Positions 16,701 through 24,886 of a DNA stretch of 40,293 nt are shown in pieces. The notes beneath the pieces were generated by a model. The model saw only the letters and a list, made by a program, of their open reading frames with translations, ran no database searches and was not told the origin of the DNA. The stretch spans positions 1 through 40,293 of the forward strand of contig NZ_JARJLM010000424.1 in the NCBI RefSeq assembly GCF_029335485.1. The letters are read 5' to 3'. The position numbers and the translations under genes are program-made. Numbering within the stretch: the stretch's first letter is position 1; every line of letters begins with the position of its first letter. Origin of the DNA: Cupriavidus basilensis. Its GTDB lineage: Bacteria; Pseudomonadota; Gammaproteobacteria; Burkholderiales; Burkholderiaceae.

Positions 16701-19163
16701 CACCGTCATCGATTGCACCTGCTTCTGGATGTCGAAATACTTGACAAGTGCGCCCCCCCAACGATTGGTCGCAATCCGGGCCTGCTCGACCGCGCTCCCG
16801 CGGGCTACACCGGTCTGCGTCGCATTTGCCACCTGGGCCGCGCTGTTCGCCGCCGAGATGGCATTTGCCCCGCCCGCGATCGCGTCAGCCGTCTCCCTCT
16901 CAACCTGTAACAGCGCAGGGATGCCGGCCAGCAAATCGGCCGTATGCTCGGGAGCATAGTTCAAGACCGGGACACGTACTACTCCGTCCGTATTTGCGTA
17001 ATGATTGGGGTCATATGTGTAGATCGGCGCGGTCTGGCCAGCTTTTGTGTAACCAATCTTGATCGACGTTCCAGACAGCACCCGGAAACGTGTCTGCCCC
17101 ATCCATTCCCTTAGTTTGGCGAGCGGTGCCGATACGTCCATCGACGTGTTGGCTAGCGACTCGGAGATCGCTGTTGCTTGGCCGGCGGCCATCGCCGCAA
17201 ATCCCTTGCCGGCATAGTCAGCAAATGCCAGCGCCGCCGCGCTGGCGGGCCGCGGCCCGTCGACGGGGCGAGGCAATTCTGTTGCCAGTCCCACATCTTC
17301 AATGGTGTGACGCTTGCCATCGCTCGTCGTGTACCCTGCCCGGCTCGCGATCACGTTGCCCTCGACGTTCCGATTGACTGGCTGTGCGACCAGATCGATG
17401 GAGGTAATCCCCAGGCTAGCGAGCGAACGCAGTTCGCCTGCATCCGTCCTCCCATCCTGATTCGCATCGACCCAGACCTGTAGTTCATCGAAGTAACTCT
17501 GGCCCGTCTTCGGATCAACCCTGGCCGTGCCTCGGGAAAATGTTGTGGCCCCTGCCTGCGCAAGGGTGCCGAGCGCCTGGAAGCCGGTCAAGCCAGCGGT
17601 CGGTTGCCCAGATGCCGAGAAGTGCTGACCGAACCACTCTCCCGCGTCATCCACGACACCATTGCCATTCCTGTCGAAGACCAGAATCCCATTGGTTCGT
17701 CCTACCCATCCGAGCGGCTTTGCAGCGCCCGTCATATTGGCGTCGAACCTAGCCTGACTCCTATCCATTGCCGTGAGTTCGATGCCGCGATCATCCAGAT
17801 CCAAAACAAGCGGATACGACTGACCACCACCCAAACCAAGGACTTTCACGCTAAAGCTAGATGGCCTCTCCAGCAGAGCGTTCACTCTAAACTGGGCCAG
17901 AATAGCCATGGACTGCCTGATCGCCGCATCCATGGCACCGCTGAGTCGATAAGAAGCCGGCACTTCACCTCTGAGCAACATGACGGCATAACCGTTATTG
18001 AGCTCGTTGACCAGATTGAGGCGCTTGGCAAGAAAGCGAAGGGATTCGGCATTCCTGGCGGACTCTTGCATTCCCGCCCCATTTGCCGCATCGGCCACGG
18101 CAAACTTATCGTTAATCTCGGCGCGGGCTCTGCCGCTGGCGTTCGTCAGGTCTCCCCAGTCAGACGATGCTTGCGTATTGGCGAGGAATGTCGCGAGATC
18201 GCCACCGACATAGGTCTGTCCGTCCTGCTGCCACTGCGTCGGCACCCACTTGCCCGATGTGTCCTGCGCATAGGTGGCGATCACACTGCCATCGCCCAAC
18301 GATATGGTCGCGGTGCGGCCAGCCGCCGTGCTTTCCAGGATCAATCTCGCTGGCGCACTCCCTTCGTCCCGGATCAGGGAAACATCGTAGCCGCTGAGAC
18401 TTCCATCACCCTTTCTAATTTGGAAATGGAACGACGTCGTATTGACGTCACTGCTTTCTTCGCTCGTTGGTGGCATCAGATTGATAATTTCTGCGCCGCC
18501 ACCTGCTTGAGAGTAAACATCCCTTAGCGTGTTCCCAATCTGAACCCGCCGTCCTTCCCATATGTAATCATCTACATAGATACCGACGACCGCATCATCA
18601 AGAGCAGCACCGCTGACGCCAGGATTAGCCGAACGGGCCTTCGCGGAGGCAGAATCCACACGTTGGCGCCAGTATTTACTGGAAAATAGGTCAATATGAT
18701 CAGACGTTCCTACCTGAATCTCGTTGACAACCTTATACTCACCATGGTAATACGACACAGCCTCATTCTTTGCGACAGTCTGAACGTATAGCACGGCCTT
18801 ACCAAAAGCGTCTAGACTAGCATCACTCCAGATCGATCGCGTTGTTTCATACACCTCCTTTCCGCGAATATAGTGATTCAGCTCGTGAGCCAGTTGAATG
18901 ATGAATTGGCTCGTATCTCCATTCTTTGCAGCGCTCAAAGTGTCGAGTCGAATCCCTGGCTCTGCCGTATCCTTTTCACTTACGTAGACAAACCGACCGT
19001 GTCCCTCTATTATTGGACTATAGATACGATCCCTCACGTCGGTCGCGTATCGAGCAATCCAATCAGTCAGCGTTGGTGACGCCCCAATTCTACTGATTGT
19101 TTTAGCATCCAATGTGAGCCCGGTACCTTTCAATATGGTAACCAAATCATCTTTCAATGGCAT
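13782..19163 (-). CDS. giant RTX protein with N-terminal HExxH (putative metallopeptidase) domain, type I secretion substrate
   Basis: The protein has 1793 residues and no signal peptide. The N-terminal 150 residues carry 'LAHELNHYIRG', an HExxH zinc-site motif at about 93-97, with 'KNEAVSYY' about 37 residues later as a possible third ligand. Calcium-type loops 'DRNGNGVVDDAGE' (about 498) and 'DANQDGRTDAGEL' (about 567) follow. A first RTX patch lies near 1040-1170 and four DUF4214-like modules at about 1210-1465 ('LGRVPDPGGLAW', 'LGRGVDPSGLED'). Two nonapeptide blocks lie at about 1467-1515 and 1572-1672 ('GGAGNDTLSGGDGDD'), and a C-terminal tail probably holds the secretion signal. ATG 19163 is chosen because 'aaggag' is 7 bases upstream. 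It is last in the operon with its exporter. Secretion and Ca-driven folding are well supported; peptidase activity is inferred. Confidence 0.9.
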   Translation of the reverse strand: MPLKDDLVTILKGTGLTLDAKTISRIGASPTLTDWIARYATDVRDRIYSPIIEGHGRFVYVSEKDTAEPGIRLDTLSAAKNGDTSQFIIQLAHELNHYIRGKEVYETTRSIWSDASLDAFGKAVLYVQTVAKNEAVSYYHGEYKVVNEIQVGTSDHIDLFSSKYWRQRVDSASAKARSANPGVSGAALDDAVVGIYVDDYIWEGRRVQIGNTLRDVYSQAGGGAEIINLMPPTSEESSDVNTTSFHFQIRKGDGSLSGYDVSLIRDEGSAPARLILESTAAGRTATISLGDGSVIATYAQDTSGKWVPTQWQQDGQTYVGGDLATFLANTQASSDWGDLTNASGRARAEINDKFAVADAANGAGMQESARNAESLRFLAKRLNLVNELNNGYAVMLLRGEVPASYRLSGAMDAAIRQSMAILAQFRVNALLERPSSFSVKVLGLGGGQSYPLVLDLDDRGIELTAMDRSQARFDANMTGAAKPLGWVGRTNGILVFDRNGNGVVDDAGEWFGQHFSASGQPTAGLTGFQALGTLAQAGATTFSRGTARVDPKTGQSYFDELQVWVDANQDGRTDAGELRSLASLGITSIDLVAQPVNRNVEGNVIASRAGYTTSDGKRHTIEDVGLATELPRPVDGPRPASAAALAFADYAGKGFAAMAAGQATAISESLANTSMDVSAPLAKLREWMGQTRFRVLSGTSIKIGYTKAGQTAPIYTYDPNHYANTDGVVRVPVLNYAPEHTADLLAGIPALLQVERETADAIAGGANAISAANSAAQVANATQTGVARGSAVEQARIATNRWGGALVKYFDIQKQVQSMTVRMAALQTELNDLIPANISLTGHLSNGLTFAGPMEADFAADTFKAYGALLQPMAKLKAAGDLLLSAIAQSAGYSRVYAGADGQTIVAETGYNLLIAGQGYEAFVASGGVDNIALTSWSRATVSNFTAGRKGDQVQIVDGSGSAVVSNDGEGGTLISTSAGGTIRLIGTAPEALDLFANITGVERLSFDGVAGTHSIAHEDLFDGQVHVNGLTASQAGDTLIGGERGSVLLGRSGNDTFVIAGRQYYVNGDGGQNTVSYADLAFGITVGQTMGTETRPREDDPGSLENFEVMIGLDSLGNRLMNVQNFIGTKFNDVLKGGAENNIFDGNGGNDTIDGGDGYDRVTYAGFHKNFQIRWDARLGEYSVQGAKGRDTLVNIEEIKFLDGRLHMDVNGHAALAYRMYEVALGRVPDPGGLAWAVANLEGGMTPVAWANSVANSGEFMAKYGSLDNQALIEALFRNVLRRPGSNGEILDRMAGMYKGMSKGELLLWFANHDELKGMTRDVVQQGLWISDPSVLGIDRLYRGILGRGVDPSGLEDGLAVLNRGSGYRWIAMGLANSQEFFERFGNMNDDEFIQLVYRQAVGREPSENEISWGLGAINNGQSWGEWAAYFLSGDEAISKMPGMDGITLSSNQRRTMLGTAAADTLVGSAGNDVIFGGAGNDTLSGGDGDDQIDGGLGNDTLDGGAGIDTLSYESREKIALLPPTPGVGPGGVSIQMGLGTTQEKDVSGNVVSTDTFRNFENVVGSNNSDLIQGDDRDNVLWGLAGRDQMAGGAGNDVMYGGDDGDYLYGQQGDDTLYGEGGDDRLWGESGNDRLYGGAGQDYLDGGEGNDLLDGGTGNDVLAGGTGNDTYVFGRGYGVDTILENDATPGNTDVLVLGNDIAENQLWFRHVGNDLEVSIIGTADRMLMRDWYQGGAYHVEEMRTASGKVLRDTQVELLVQAMASFNPPAAGQVTLPSNYQAALTPVIAANWR

Positions 19164-19852
19164 CACTTATCTCCTTGTGATTGGCATGATGCAATCTCCT
19201 GCCTTAACCCAATACTGCTCGCACATTCATTAATGTTTTCTGGATCATAGAATGTGAAACTCAGCCCATTATTTCCATTCATATAGCTGTACGGATATAT
19301 TCCAACGGAAGGAGGAACGGTTCTGACCAACTCCGGAAAGTATTTACTTAAATCCACCCGGGAGATGCAAATATTATCTACATCAAGATCAGATCTAAAT
19401 AATATTCTCGTTGGTTTTTCCGATTTTGAAACAAACTTCCCAAAATAGGGATAATTCGATGCCTTCGAAAACTCCGGCGACATGGCGTTCACCTTGTAAC
19501 CAATAGATATCCCTCGAACGCCACGGCGCTGCTTATCCATATCATCAAGCGGAAGCCGCTCCGCTTGGTCAACTTCAAAGCGGATATGCAGATAGCGCTC
19601 CATGTCATCCGGCGTGAATAACTCTTGCTTTTGCAGCAGCATTTTCATGTCCGCCAGGAATTGCCGCGGAGTCCTCACTTGCGTAAAATCTGTCTGTGCG
19701 ATAGCGAGCAACGGGAAGCCTGCCAGTAACCCAACCCAAAGCGCTCCTATCGCGCTCCGGCTTGCATGCAATCGACGACTCGCCATTCTCTTCCACCATA
19801 TCCCTGATCGCTCTGGGGAATCTCGCCGTATCACCATCCTTCTTTTTGACAT
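19163..19852 (-). CDS. periplasmic protein of the RTX operon, unknown family
   Basis: This 229-residue protein has an arginine-rich N-terminus and one hydrophobic segment ('AIGALWVGLLAGFPLLAIA'), ending in a signal-peptidase-like 'AIA-QTD'. The mature part (about 175 residues) has an extended, mixed beta composition with four Cys, but no family I recognise. Start 19852 has a very good 'aaggag' site; the alternative ATG 19786 is weaker. Its stop overlaps the RTX start as TGATG, so the two are translationally coupled, and it lies 39 bp after the HlyD gene. A protein made together with a secreted enzyme and sent to the periplasm could be an immunity protein, an inhibitor or a secretion helper. 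That is inference from position. Its AT content is higher than that of the transporter genes. Confidence 0.8.
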   Translation of the reverse strand: MSKRRMVIRRDSPERSGIWWKRMASRRLHASRSAIGALWVGLLAGFPLLAIAQTDFTQVRTPRQFLADMKMLLQKQELFTPDDMERYLHIRFEVDQAERLPLDDMDKQRRGVRGISIGYKVNAMSPEFSKASNYPYFGKFVSKSEKPTRILFRSDLDVDNICISRVDLSKYFPELVRTVPPSVGIYPYSYMNGNNGLSFTFYDPENINECASSIGLRQEIASCQSQGDK

Positions 19853-19891
19853 CGTTGTATCTCCTTACATTCCAGAGCTTTCCGCTCCGGC

Positions 19892-21319
19892 TTATCGCTC
19901 TCTAAGGCTCTCGTCCGAGTATTGCATCAGTGGTGTCAAGAAGTATTCAATCACCCTGCGCTTGCCGGTCTTCACCTCGACCGTCGCCGCCATCCCTGGC
20001 GCCAGATTGACGGTCTTGCCGTCTACCTGGATTGTCGAGGTCTTGAGCTTCACCCGTGTCGAATAGACCAACCCCCTCTTCTCGTCGTTGATCGCGTCGT
20101 TCGAGACCGTGGTCACCGTGCCGTCGATCGTGCCGTACTTTGTGTACTGGAACGTCTCAATCTTGACCGTGGCCTCGTGCCCCGGGCTCACAAAGCCAAT
20201 GTCCTTGTTCTCCAGAAACGCCTCGATCTCCAGCGGATCGTCTGTCGGCACAATGATCATCAACGGCTGGGCTTCGGTCACGACCCCGCCCACTGTGTGC
20301 GCGGCCAGTTGCTGCACCGTCCCATCCACTGGGGCGGTTAGGGTGGTCTGTTTCACTCGGGTTTCCGCCTTTCTCAGGTCTTGCGAGAGCGCGGCGGCTT
20401 TCTGGATACCGTCGTTCAGGATTTCGAGATGGATCTTGCGGCTCTCCGCCGTCTGCGCACTGCGTTGCGCACGGGTTTCCTTGAGGGCGGCCTCCAACTC
20501 CCTGTATCGGCTGCGCTGGGTTGCCAGATCCGCTTCCAGTTCCAGCCGCGCTTGCTCCTTCTCGAGGTAGCCGTGTTTGGACACGAAGTTCTTGCTCACG
20601 AGATCCTTGAAGTCCTGGGCCCGTTGCTGGGCTAGGGGCAGCGTCTGCTCGATCTTCTTGACCACCTCGGCGGTAGATTGCTTCTCGGCTTCCCGTTTGG
20701 CGCTCTCCGCATCGATCCTGGCGATCCGGGTCTGGTAGTCGCTGTATTGGCCTTGCAGCCAGACGCGCGCTTCCTGATAGGCGACGTCGGGAATTTCGCT
20801 CGCGGGATTCAAGTGGGGCGGCTTCCCACTTTCGATCGCGTCGAGCATCGCCTGCGCCCGGGCCGCCTGCAGCCTGGCCTGGGCAAGGTCGTTCAGGATC
20901 CGTGCCTGGTCTGCCGCGCTCGCGGTCGGATCCAGCTCGATCAGGACATCGCCTGCCTTGACTCGCTGGCCATCGGTCACGTGGATCGCCGTCACCGTGG
21001 CGACCTCCAGCGGCTGGATGATCTTGGTGCGGGCGTTGGGCACGATCTTGCCTTGGGCGCTCGCGACGATATCGATCCTGCCGGCGATGGCCCAGACCAG
21101 CGCCAACGCGGCGAAGCCCATCAGCAGCCACATCACCAAGCGCGGCGCCGGCGAAACCGGTGTCTCGGTCAGCGCCAGGGTCGCCGGCAGGAACTGGGCT
21201 TCGCTTCTGGTGTAGCCCGCGCCATCCAGCGTTTTGCGGTTTTGCCAGGCGGCTTGCCAGACTCTGCGGTACCGTTGGCACAGGGCGGCCAGGCCCTGCA
21301 GTTGATAAAGGAGAGTCAT
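19892..21319 (-). CDS. type I secretion membrane fusion protein, HlyD family
   Basis: This 475-residue adaptor has one membrane anchor ('MWLLMGFAALALVWAIAG', about 65-82) and a lipoyl-like half ('IVPNARTKIIQPLEVATVTA', 'VTDGQRVKAGDVLIELD'). A long alpha-helical coiled-coil hairpin rich in Glu, Gln, Ala and Arg (about 150-330) follows, then the second lipoyl half ('LTAPVDGTVQQLA') and a beta barrel ('GHEATVKIETFQY'). It bridges the inner-membrane ABC exporter and a TolC-like outer-membrane channel, which is not encoded in the window. The start has 'agga' at good distance and lies 3 bp after the stop of the ABC gene, so the pair is co-transcribed. Length and layout are normal for HlyD. Confidence 0.95.
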   Translation of the reverse strand: MTLLYQLQGLAALCQRYRRVWQAAWQNRKTLDGAGYTRSEAQFLPATLALTETPVSPAPRLVMWLLMGFAALALVWAIAGRIDIVASAQGKIVPNARTKIIQPLEVATVTAIHVTDGQRVKAGDVLIELDPTASAADQARILNDLAQARLQAARAQAMLDAIESGKPPHLNPASEIPDVAYQEARVWLQGQYSDYQTRIARIDAESAKREAEKQSTAEVVKKIEQTLPLAQQRAQDFKDLVSKNFVSKHGYLEKEQARLELEADLATQRSRYRELEAALKETRAQRSAQTAESRKIHLEILNDGIQKAAALSQDLRKAETRVKQTTLTAPVDGTVQQLAAHTVGGVVTEAQPLMIIVPTDDPLEIEAFLENKDIGFVSPGHEATVKIETFQYTKYGTIDGTVTTVSNDAINDEKRGLVYSTRVKLKTSTIQVDGKTVNLAPGMAATVEVKTGKRRVIEYFLTPLMQYSDESLRER

Positions 21320-21322
21320 ACG

Positions 21323-23491
21323 CTATCCTGCCTGCATGGCGTATAGTCGGGCGTAGTGCCCGCCCTGGCGGCGCAGCAGCTCAGTGTGGCTGCCGGCCTC
21401 CACGATCTGGCCCTTTTCCATCACAACGATGCGATCGGCCTGTCGCACGGCCGAGAGCCGGTGGGCGATGATCAGTACGGTACGCCCCCGGCAGATGGCC
21501 TTCATGTTCTCCTGAATGATCCGCTCGGACTCGTAGTCCAGCGCGCTGGTAGCTTCGTCGAAGATCAGGATGCGGGGATTGGCCATCAGGGCCCGGGCGA
21601 TCGCGATGCGCTGGCGCTGGCCGCCGGATAGCGTGCTGCCGTGCTCGCCGACCTGGGTGTCATACCCCTCGGGGAGCTCGGCGACGAAGTCGTGGGCACC
21701 GGCCAGCTGCGCCGCACGCATCACCGCATCGAGCGGTGCGCCAGGGTCAATCAGGGCGATGTTCTCACGTATGGTGCGGCTAAACAGGACGTTCTCCTGC
21801 AGCACCACGCCAATCTGCCGGCGCAGCGAGGAGGGGTCGGCCAGCGCCAGGTCGATCCCGTCGACCAGCACCCTGCCCCGCTCCGGCGTGTAGAGACGTT
21901 GCACCAGATTGGCCAGCGTACTCTTGCCCGAGCCGGAGCGGCCAACAATGCCAATGACCTCACCCGGGCGAATCGCAAGCGACACGCCGCGCAGGACTTC
22001 TGGCATGTCGGGCCGGTAGCGGAACACCACCTCATCGAACGCAATAGCGCCGCTAACGGTCGGGAGCGAGGATTTGGCCGTGCTGAGCTCCGTGCGGCTG
22101 TTGAGGATATCCCCCAGGCGTTGCACTGAAATCCCGGTCTGCTGGAAATCGGTCCACAGCTGCGCCAGGCGCATCACAGGCGTGGCCACATGACTGGAAA
22201 GCATGTTGAAGGCAATCAGCTGGCCCACGGTGAGCTTGCCTTCAATGACGAGTTTGGCGCCGAAGTACATGGTGGCCACCGTCACCAACTTGCTGATCAG
22301 TGTCACGCCGCTGTTGGCAAAGGTGCCGATGGTCGCCGTCTTGAAGCCGGCTCCGACGTAGTGCGCAAGCTGCTGGTCCCATTTACGGGTCCATTGCGGC
22401 TCCACCGCCATCGCCTTGACGGTGTGGATCCCGCTGATGGTTTCCACTAGGAACGCCTGATTCTCCGCATCCCGATTGAACTTCTCATGCAGGCGTGCCC
22501 GCAGCACGGGCGTGAATAGGAGCGACAACAGGAAATAGCTGGGCAGCGAGATCACCACGATCAGGGTCAGCCACCCGCTGTAGTAGAACATGACGACCAG
22601 AAACACCACAGAGAAGACCAGGTCAAGAACCAACGTGATGGCGTTGCCGGTCAGAAAGGAACGAATGGTTTCCAGCTCACGGATGCGCGCGACCGAGTCG
22701 CCCACGCGTCGGGCCTGGAAGTACGCGAGCGGCAGCGCCAGCAGGTGTCGGAATAGCCGGGCGCCGAGTTCCACGTCGATGCGGCTGCTTGTGTGGGAGA
22801 AGACGTAGGTACGCAGCGCTGTGAGCACCACCTCGAACACGGTTACCGCCAGGAGGCCGATCGCGATGACATCAAGGGTGGTATAGCCATGGTGGACCAG
22901 CACCTTGTCCATGACCACCTGAAAGAACAGCGGTGTGACCAAGGAAAACAGCTGCAGCACGAAGGACACCAACAAGACTTCGCCCAGCAGCTTTCGGTAT
23001 TTGACTACTGCGGGAATGAACCAGGTGAAGTCGAACTTGGCGAGGTCGCCCACCACCGAGGCACGCGAAGAAAACAGGATCAGCGTGCCGGACCAGCGAG
23101 CGAGGAACTCGGCCTCGGCAACGATTTCCGGGCGACTGGTCTCTGGCGACTGAACCAAGACCTTGCCGCCTTCGCAACGGGCCAGCACAAAAGCCCGACC
23201 GTCACGGTCCAGGGCCAGCGCCGGCAAAGGCTGGAGCGACAGGCGAGCCACCGTTGGACGCGTGACCTTGGCCGATAGACCTAGCTGTTTGGCGGCGAGT
23301 CGCAGTTCATCGAGTGTGAGACTGCTACCGCTGCGGTGTTCGTGTGCAATCTGTTCGGGCTCCGCGGGTACCCCATGGAACCGGGCGATCATCACCAGGC
23401 TGGCGAGAACAGTGTCCATGGGAGGCGCAGCTTCACCCGGATGCTCTGCTTCGCCACCGACCAGCGTCAGCAACGGATTCTTGTCGAGCAT
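21323..23491 (-). CDS. type I secretion ABC exporter with C39-like domain, HlyB family
   Basis: This 722-residue exporter has three parts. The N-terminal C39-like domain (about 15-140) lacks the catalytic Cys: 'MDTVLASLVMIARFHG' has none at the expected place, as in HlyB-type CLD proteins that dock RTX substrates without cutting them. A six-helix membrane domain (about 150-440, for example 'VVFLVVMFYYSGWLTLIVVI') follows. The ATPase has Walker A 'GRSGSGKST' (about 518), signature 'LSGGQRQRIAIARALM' and Walker B 'ILIFDEATSALD'. It exports unfolded substrate in one step through HlyD and TolC. It is the first gene of the minus-strand operon. ATG 23491 lacks a strong ribosome site. The RTX gene downstream is the obvious cargo. 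Confidence 0.95.
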   Translation of the reverse strand: MLDKNPLLTLVGGEAEHPGEAAPPMDTVLASLVMIARFHGVPAEPEQIAHEHRSGSSLTLDELRLAAKQLGLSAKVTRPTVARLSLQPLPALALDRDGRAFVLARCEGGKVLVQSPETSRPEIVAEAEFLARWSGTLILFSSRASVVGDLAKFDFTWFIPAVVKYRKLLGEVLLVSFVLQLFSLVTPLFFQVVMDKVLVHHGYTTLDVIAIGLLAVTVFEVVLTALRTYVFSHTSSRIDVELGARLFRHLLALPLAYFQARRVGDSVARIRELETIRSFLTGNAITLVLDLVFSVVFLVVMFYYSGWLTLIVVISLPSYFLLSLLFTPVLRARLHEKFNRDAENQAFLVETISGIHTVKAMAVEPQWTRKWDQQLAHYVGAGFKTATIGTFANSGVTLISKLVTVATMYFGAKLVIEGKLTVGQLIAFNMLSSHVATPVMRLAQLWTDFQQTGISVQRLGDILNSRTELSTAKSSLPTVSGAIAFDEVVFRYRPDMPEVLRGVSLAIRPGEVIGIVGRSGSGKSTLANLVQRLYTPERGRVLVDGIDLALADPSSLRRQIGVVLQENVLFSRTIRENIALIDPGAPLDAVMRAAQLAGAHDFVAELPEGYDTQVGEHGSTLSGGQRQRIAIARALMANPRILIFDEATSALDYESERIIQENMKAICRGRTVLIIAHRLSAVRQADRIVVMEKGQIVEAGSHTELLRRQGGHYARLYAMQAG

Positions 23492-24031
23492 ATCGTTTGT
23501 AAGTGGTATGCGAATCGAACGGCCTATGACAGGATGGTGGTCGATTTCATCGACAGCGCTGCAGCACTCGCATGCGCCTTGAATAGGCCGTTGATCGCAT
23601 GCAAAAATGATGACTGAATGTACTAATGTATTGTGACAACGGAAAGTCTGGTTTTGGCTAGGCGGCCGGCGCTAGGTACCGCCCATTGGCAGGGTATTTA
23701 GAACCCGAGATATATCCCTGCGATACAGCCGGGCCCCGAGGAAGACTGCCAAGCCTCCCAGAGCCATAGGCGTGGCGCCGCTGTAACCAACGTGAGAAAG
23801 AAGCCGCACAAGGCGGCTTCAAAGTGGCGAAGAGGTGGCGCCTCAAGTCATCACGACCCGGCTGCGATCGCGTTGGGGTGATGCTTCGCGAACTACCGTC
23901 CTCGGGCAGTTCTTGACTTTGCCACTCCGGCAGAAGCCATGGCAGAAGAGATCAACAAATTACGAACCGGTGTTGCAGCTCAGACTTGAAACTGCCCTTG
24001 TAAATAATCATATCGTGATGATAAACGGTCT
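23492..24031. other. 540-bp gap upstream of the secretion operon
   Basis: The stretch should hold the promoter of the minus-strand secretion operon, but I find no well-spaced -35/-10 pair. A terminator-like hairpin at 23800-23820 faces the operon side. A 62-codon minus frame at 23658-23846 shows no family features. Confidence 0.4.
23796..23820 (-). terminator. intrinsic terminator-like hairpin
   Basis: GAAGCCGC (23800-23807) and GCGGCTTC (23813-23820) form a perfect 8-bp stem with a 5-nt loop. On the minus strand it is followed by TTTCT, a short U-rich tail. It would insulate the secretion operon from the nucleotidyltransferase-like gene upstream. Confidence 0.55.
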
Positions 24032-24607
24032 TTATCGATCGTTGGTTTCCATGATCTTGAGCCAAGGCCAGCGAGCTTGATAACTTTTCGCCTTCTGATC
24101 GAACAAGTCTGGCTGGGGATTTTTTGGATTCATACGAAGCACCCCTTGCTCTATGTCGGCCAGACCGTAAGGCGCATAGACTTCACCTGTTTCAGCATCC
24201 AGTCCAATACACGTACCTGCAATCAAGTAGCGATCAATACCGTCTTTAGCCGACTGAAGCTGAGGGTAATACCGGCCAAACCGCTGATTGTACCAAAGGT
24301 GGACGCGAGCCTGATTCTTGATCTCAATGCTAACTTCGAGGTCTTGGAAGAGGTCCTGAGCCGAGTTGATGACCTCATTCTCGGCCTCCCAAGACAGATC
24401 ATTGTCGAAGTAAAAAACGTCGTAGTCCTTCACCCCCCAAGCTGACGGCAGGCTCGACTGATGATTCCAGACGGATTGAAACAGGCAGCCCGCAGTGAGC
24501 ATGCATTGATTCAAACCGAGTGAAGGCAAGCGTGAGGTAATTTCAGCGTTTATCGGATTGGCCATTGCTATCCTGACCAACCTTTCGACAGTCAATGTCA
24601 TTTTCAT
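24032..24607 (-). CDS. nucleotidyltransferase-like protein (COG3575/DUF925 type)
   Basis: This 191-residue protein has the layout of the small nucleotidyltransferase-fold family COG3575. An N-terminal helix ('VRIAMANPINAEITSRL') is followed by 'LTAGCLFQSVWN'. The acidic core 'WGVKDYDVFYFDNDLSWEAE' has clustered Asp residues in place of the usual metal-binding DxD. Later come 'VHLWYNQRFG' and 'AGTCIGLDAETGEVYAPYG'. The substrate and role of this family are poorly known; catalytic transfer of a nucleotide is predicted only. ATG 24607 keeps the whole conserved N-terminus, although the ribosome site is weak. It stands alone on the minus strand between the secretion operon and the orphan secreted protein. 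Confidence 0.8.
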   Translation of the reverse strand: MKMTLTVERLVRIAMANPINAEITSRLPSLGLNQCMLTAGCLFQSVWNHQSSLPSAWGVKDYDVFYFDNDLSWEAENEVINSAQDLFQDLEVSIEIKNQARVHLWYNQRFGRYYPQLQSAKDGIDRYLIAGTCIGLDAETGEVYAPYGLADIEQGVLRMNPKNPQPDLFDQKAKSYQARWPWLKIMETNDR

Positions 24608-24886
24608 TTCTTTGGAGTCGATCTAGTCCTGGCGACCGACAATACATCAAAGCATTGTGAGATTTCGCGAAGGACAGCGTTTTTACACGCTTGGCCAGTT
24701 GAGGAACCCGGCAATCGCGCGCAGGCGCGACTGGATCGTCCCGTAGGAGCGCCGATAGTGGCGATTGCTCGCCTTAAGCGAGCGCGCCGCTTCACGCGCA
24801 GCCACAAGCATACGCATTGCCGGGCGAGCGAGTGGAGGGCTATTGAGCGTCCAAGATACCGTAGTGCTGGATAAGTACGCGTTGTT

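Noticed and set aside
23492-23700. Promoter for the secretion operon
   Set aside because: I looked for a -35/-10 pair with 16-18 bp spacing on the minus strand and found only poor matches, so no position is claimed.
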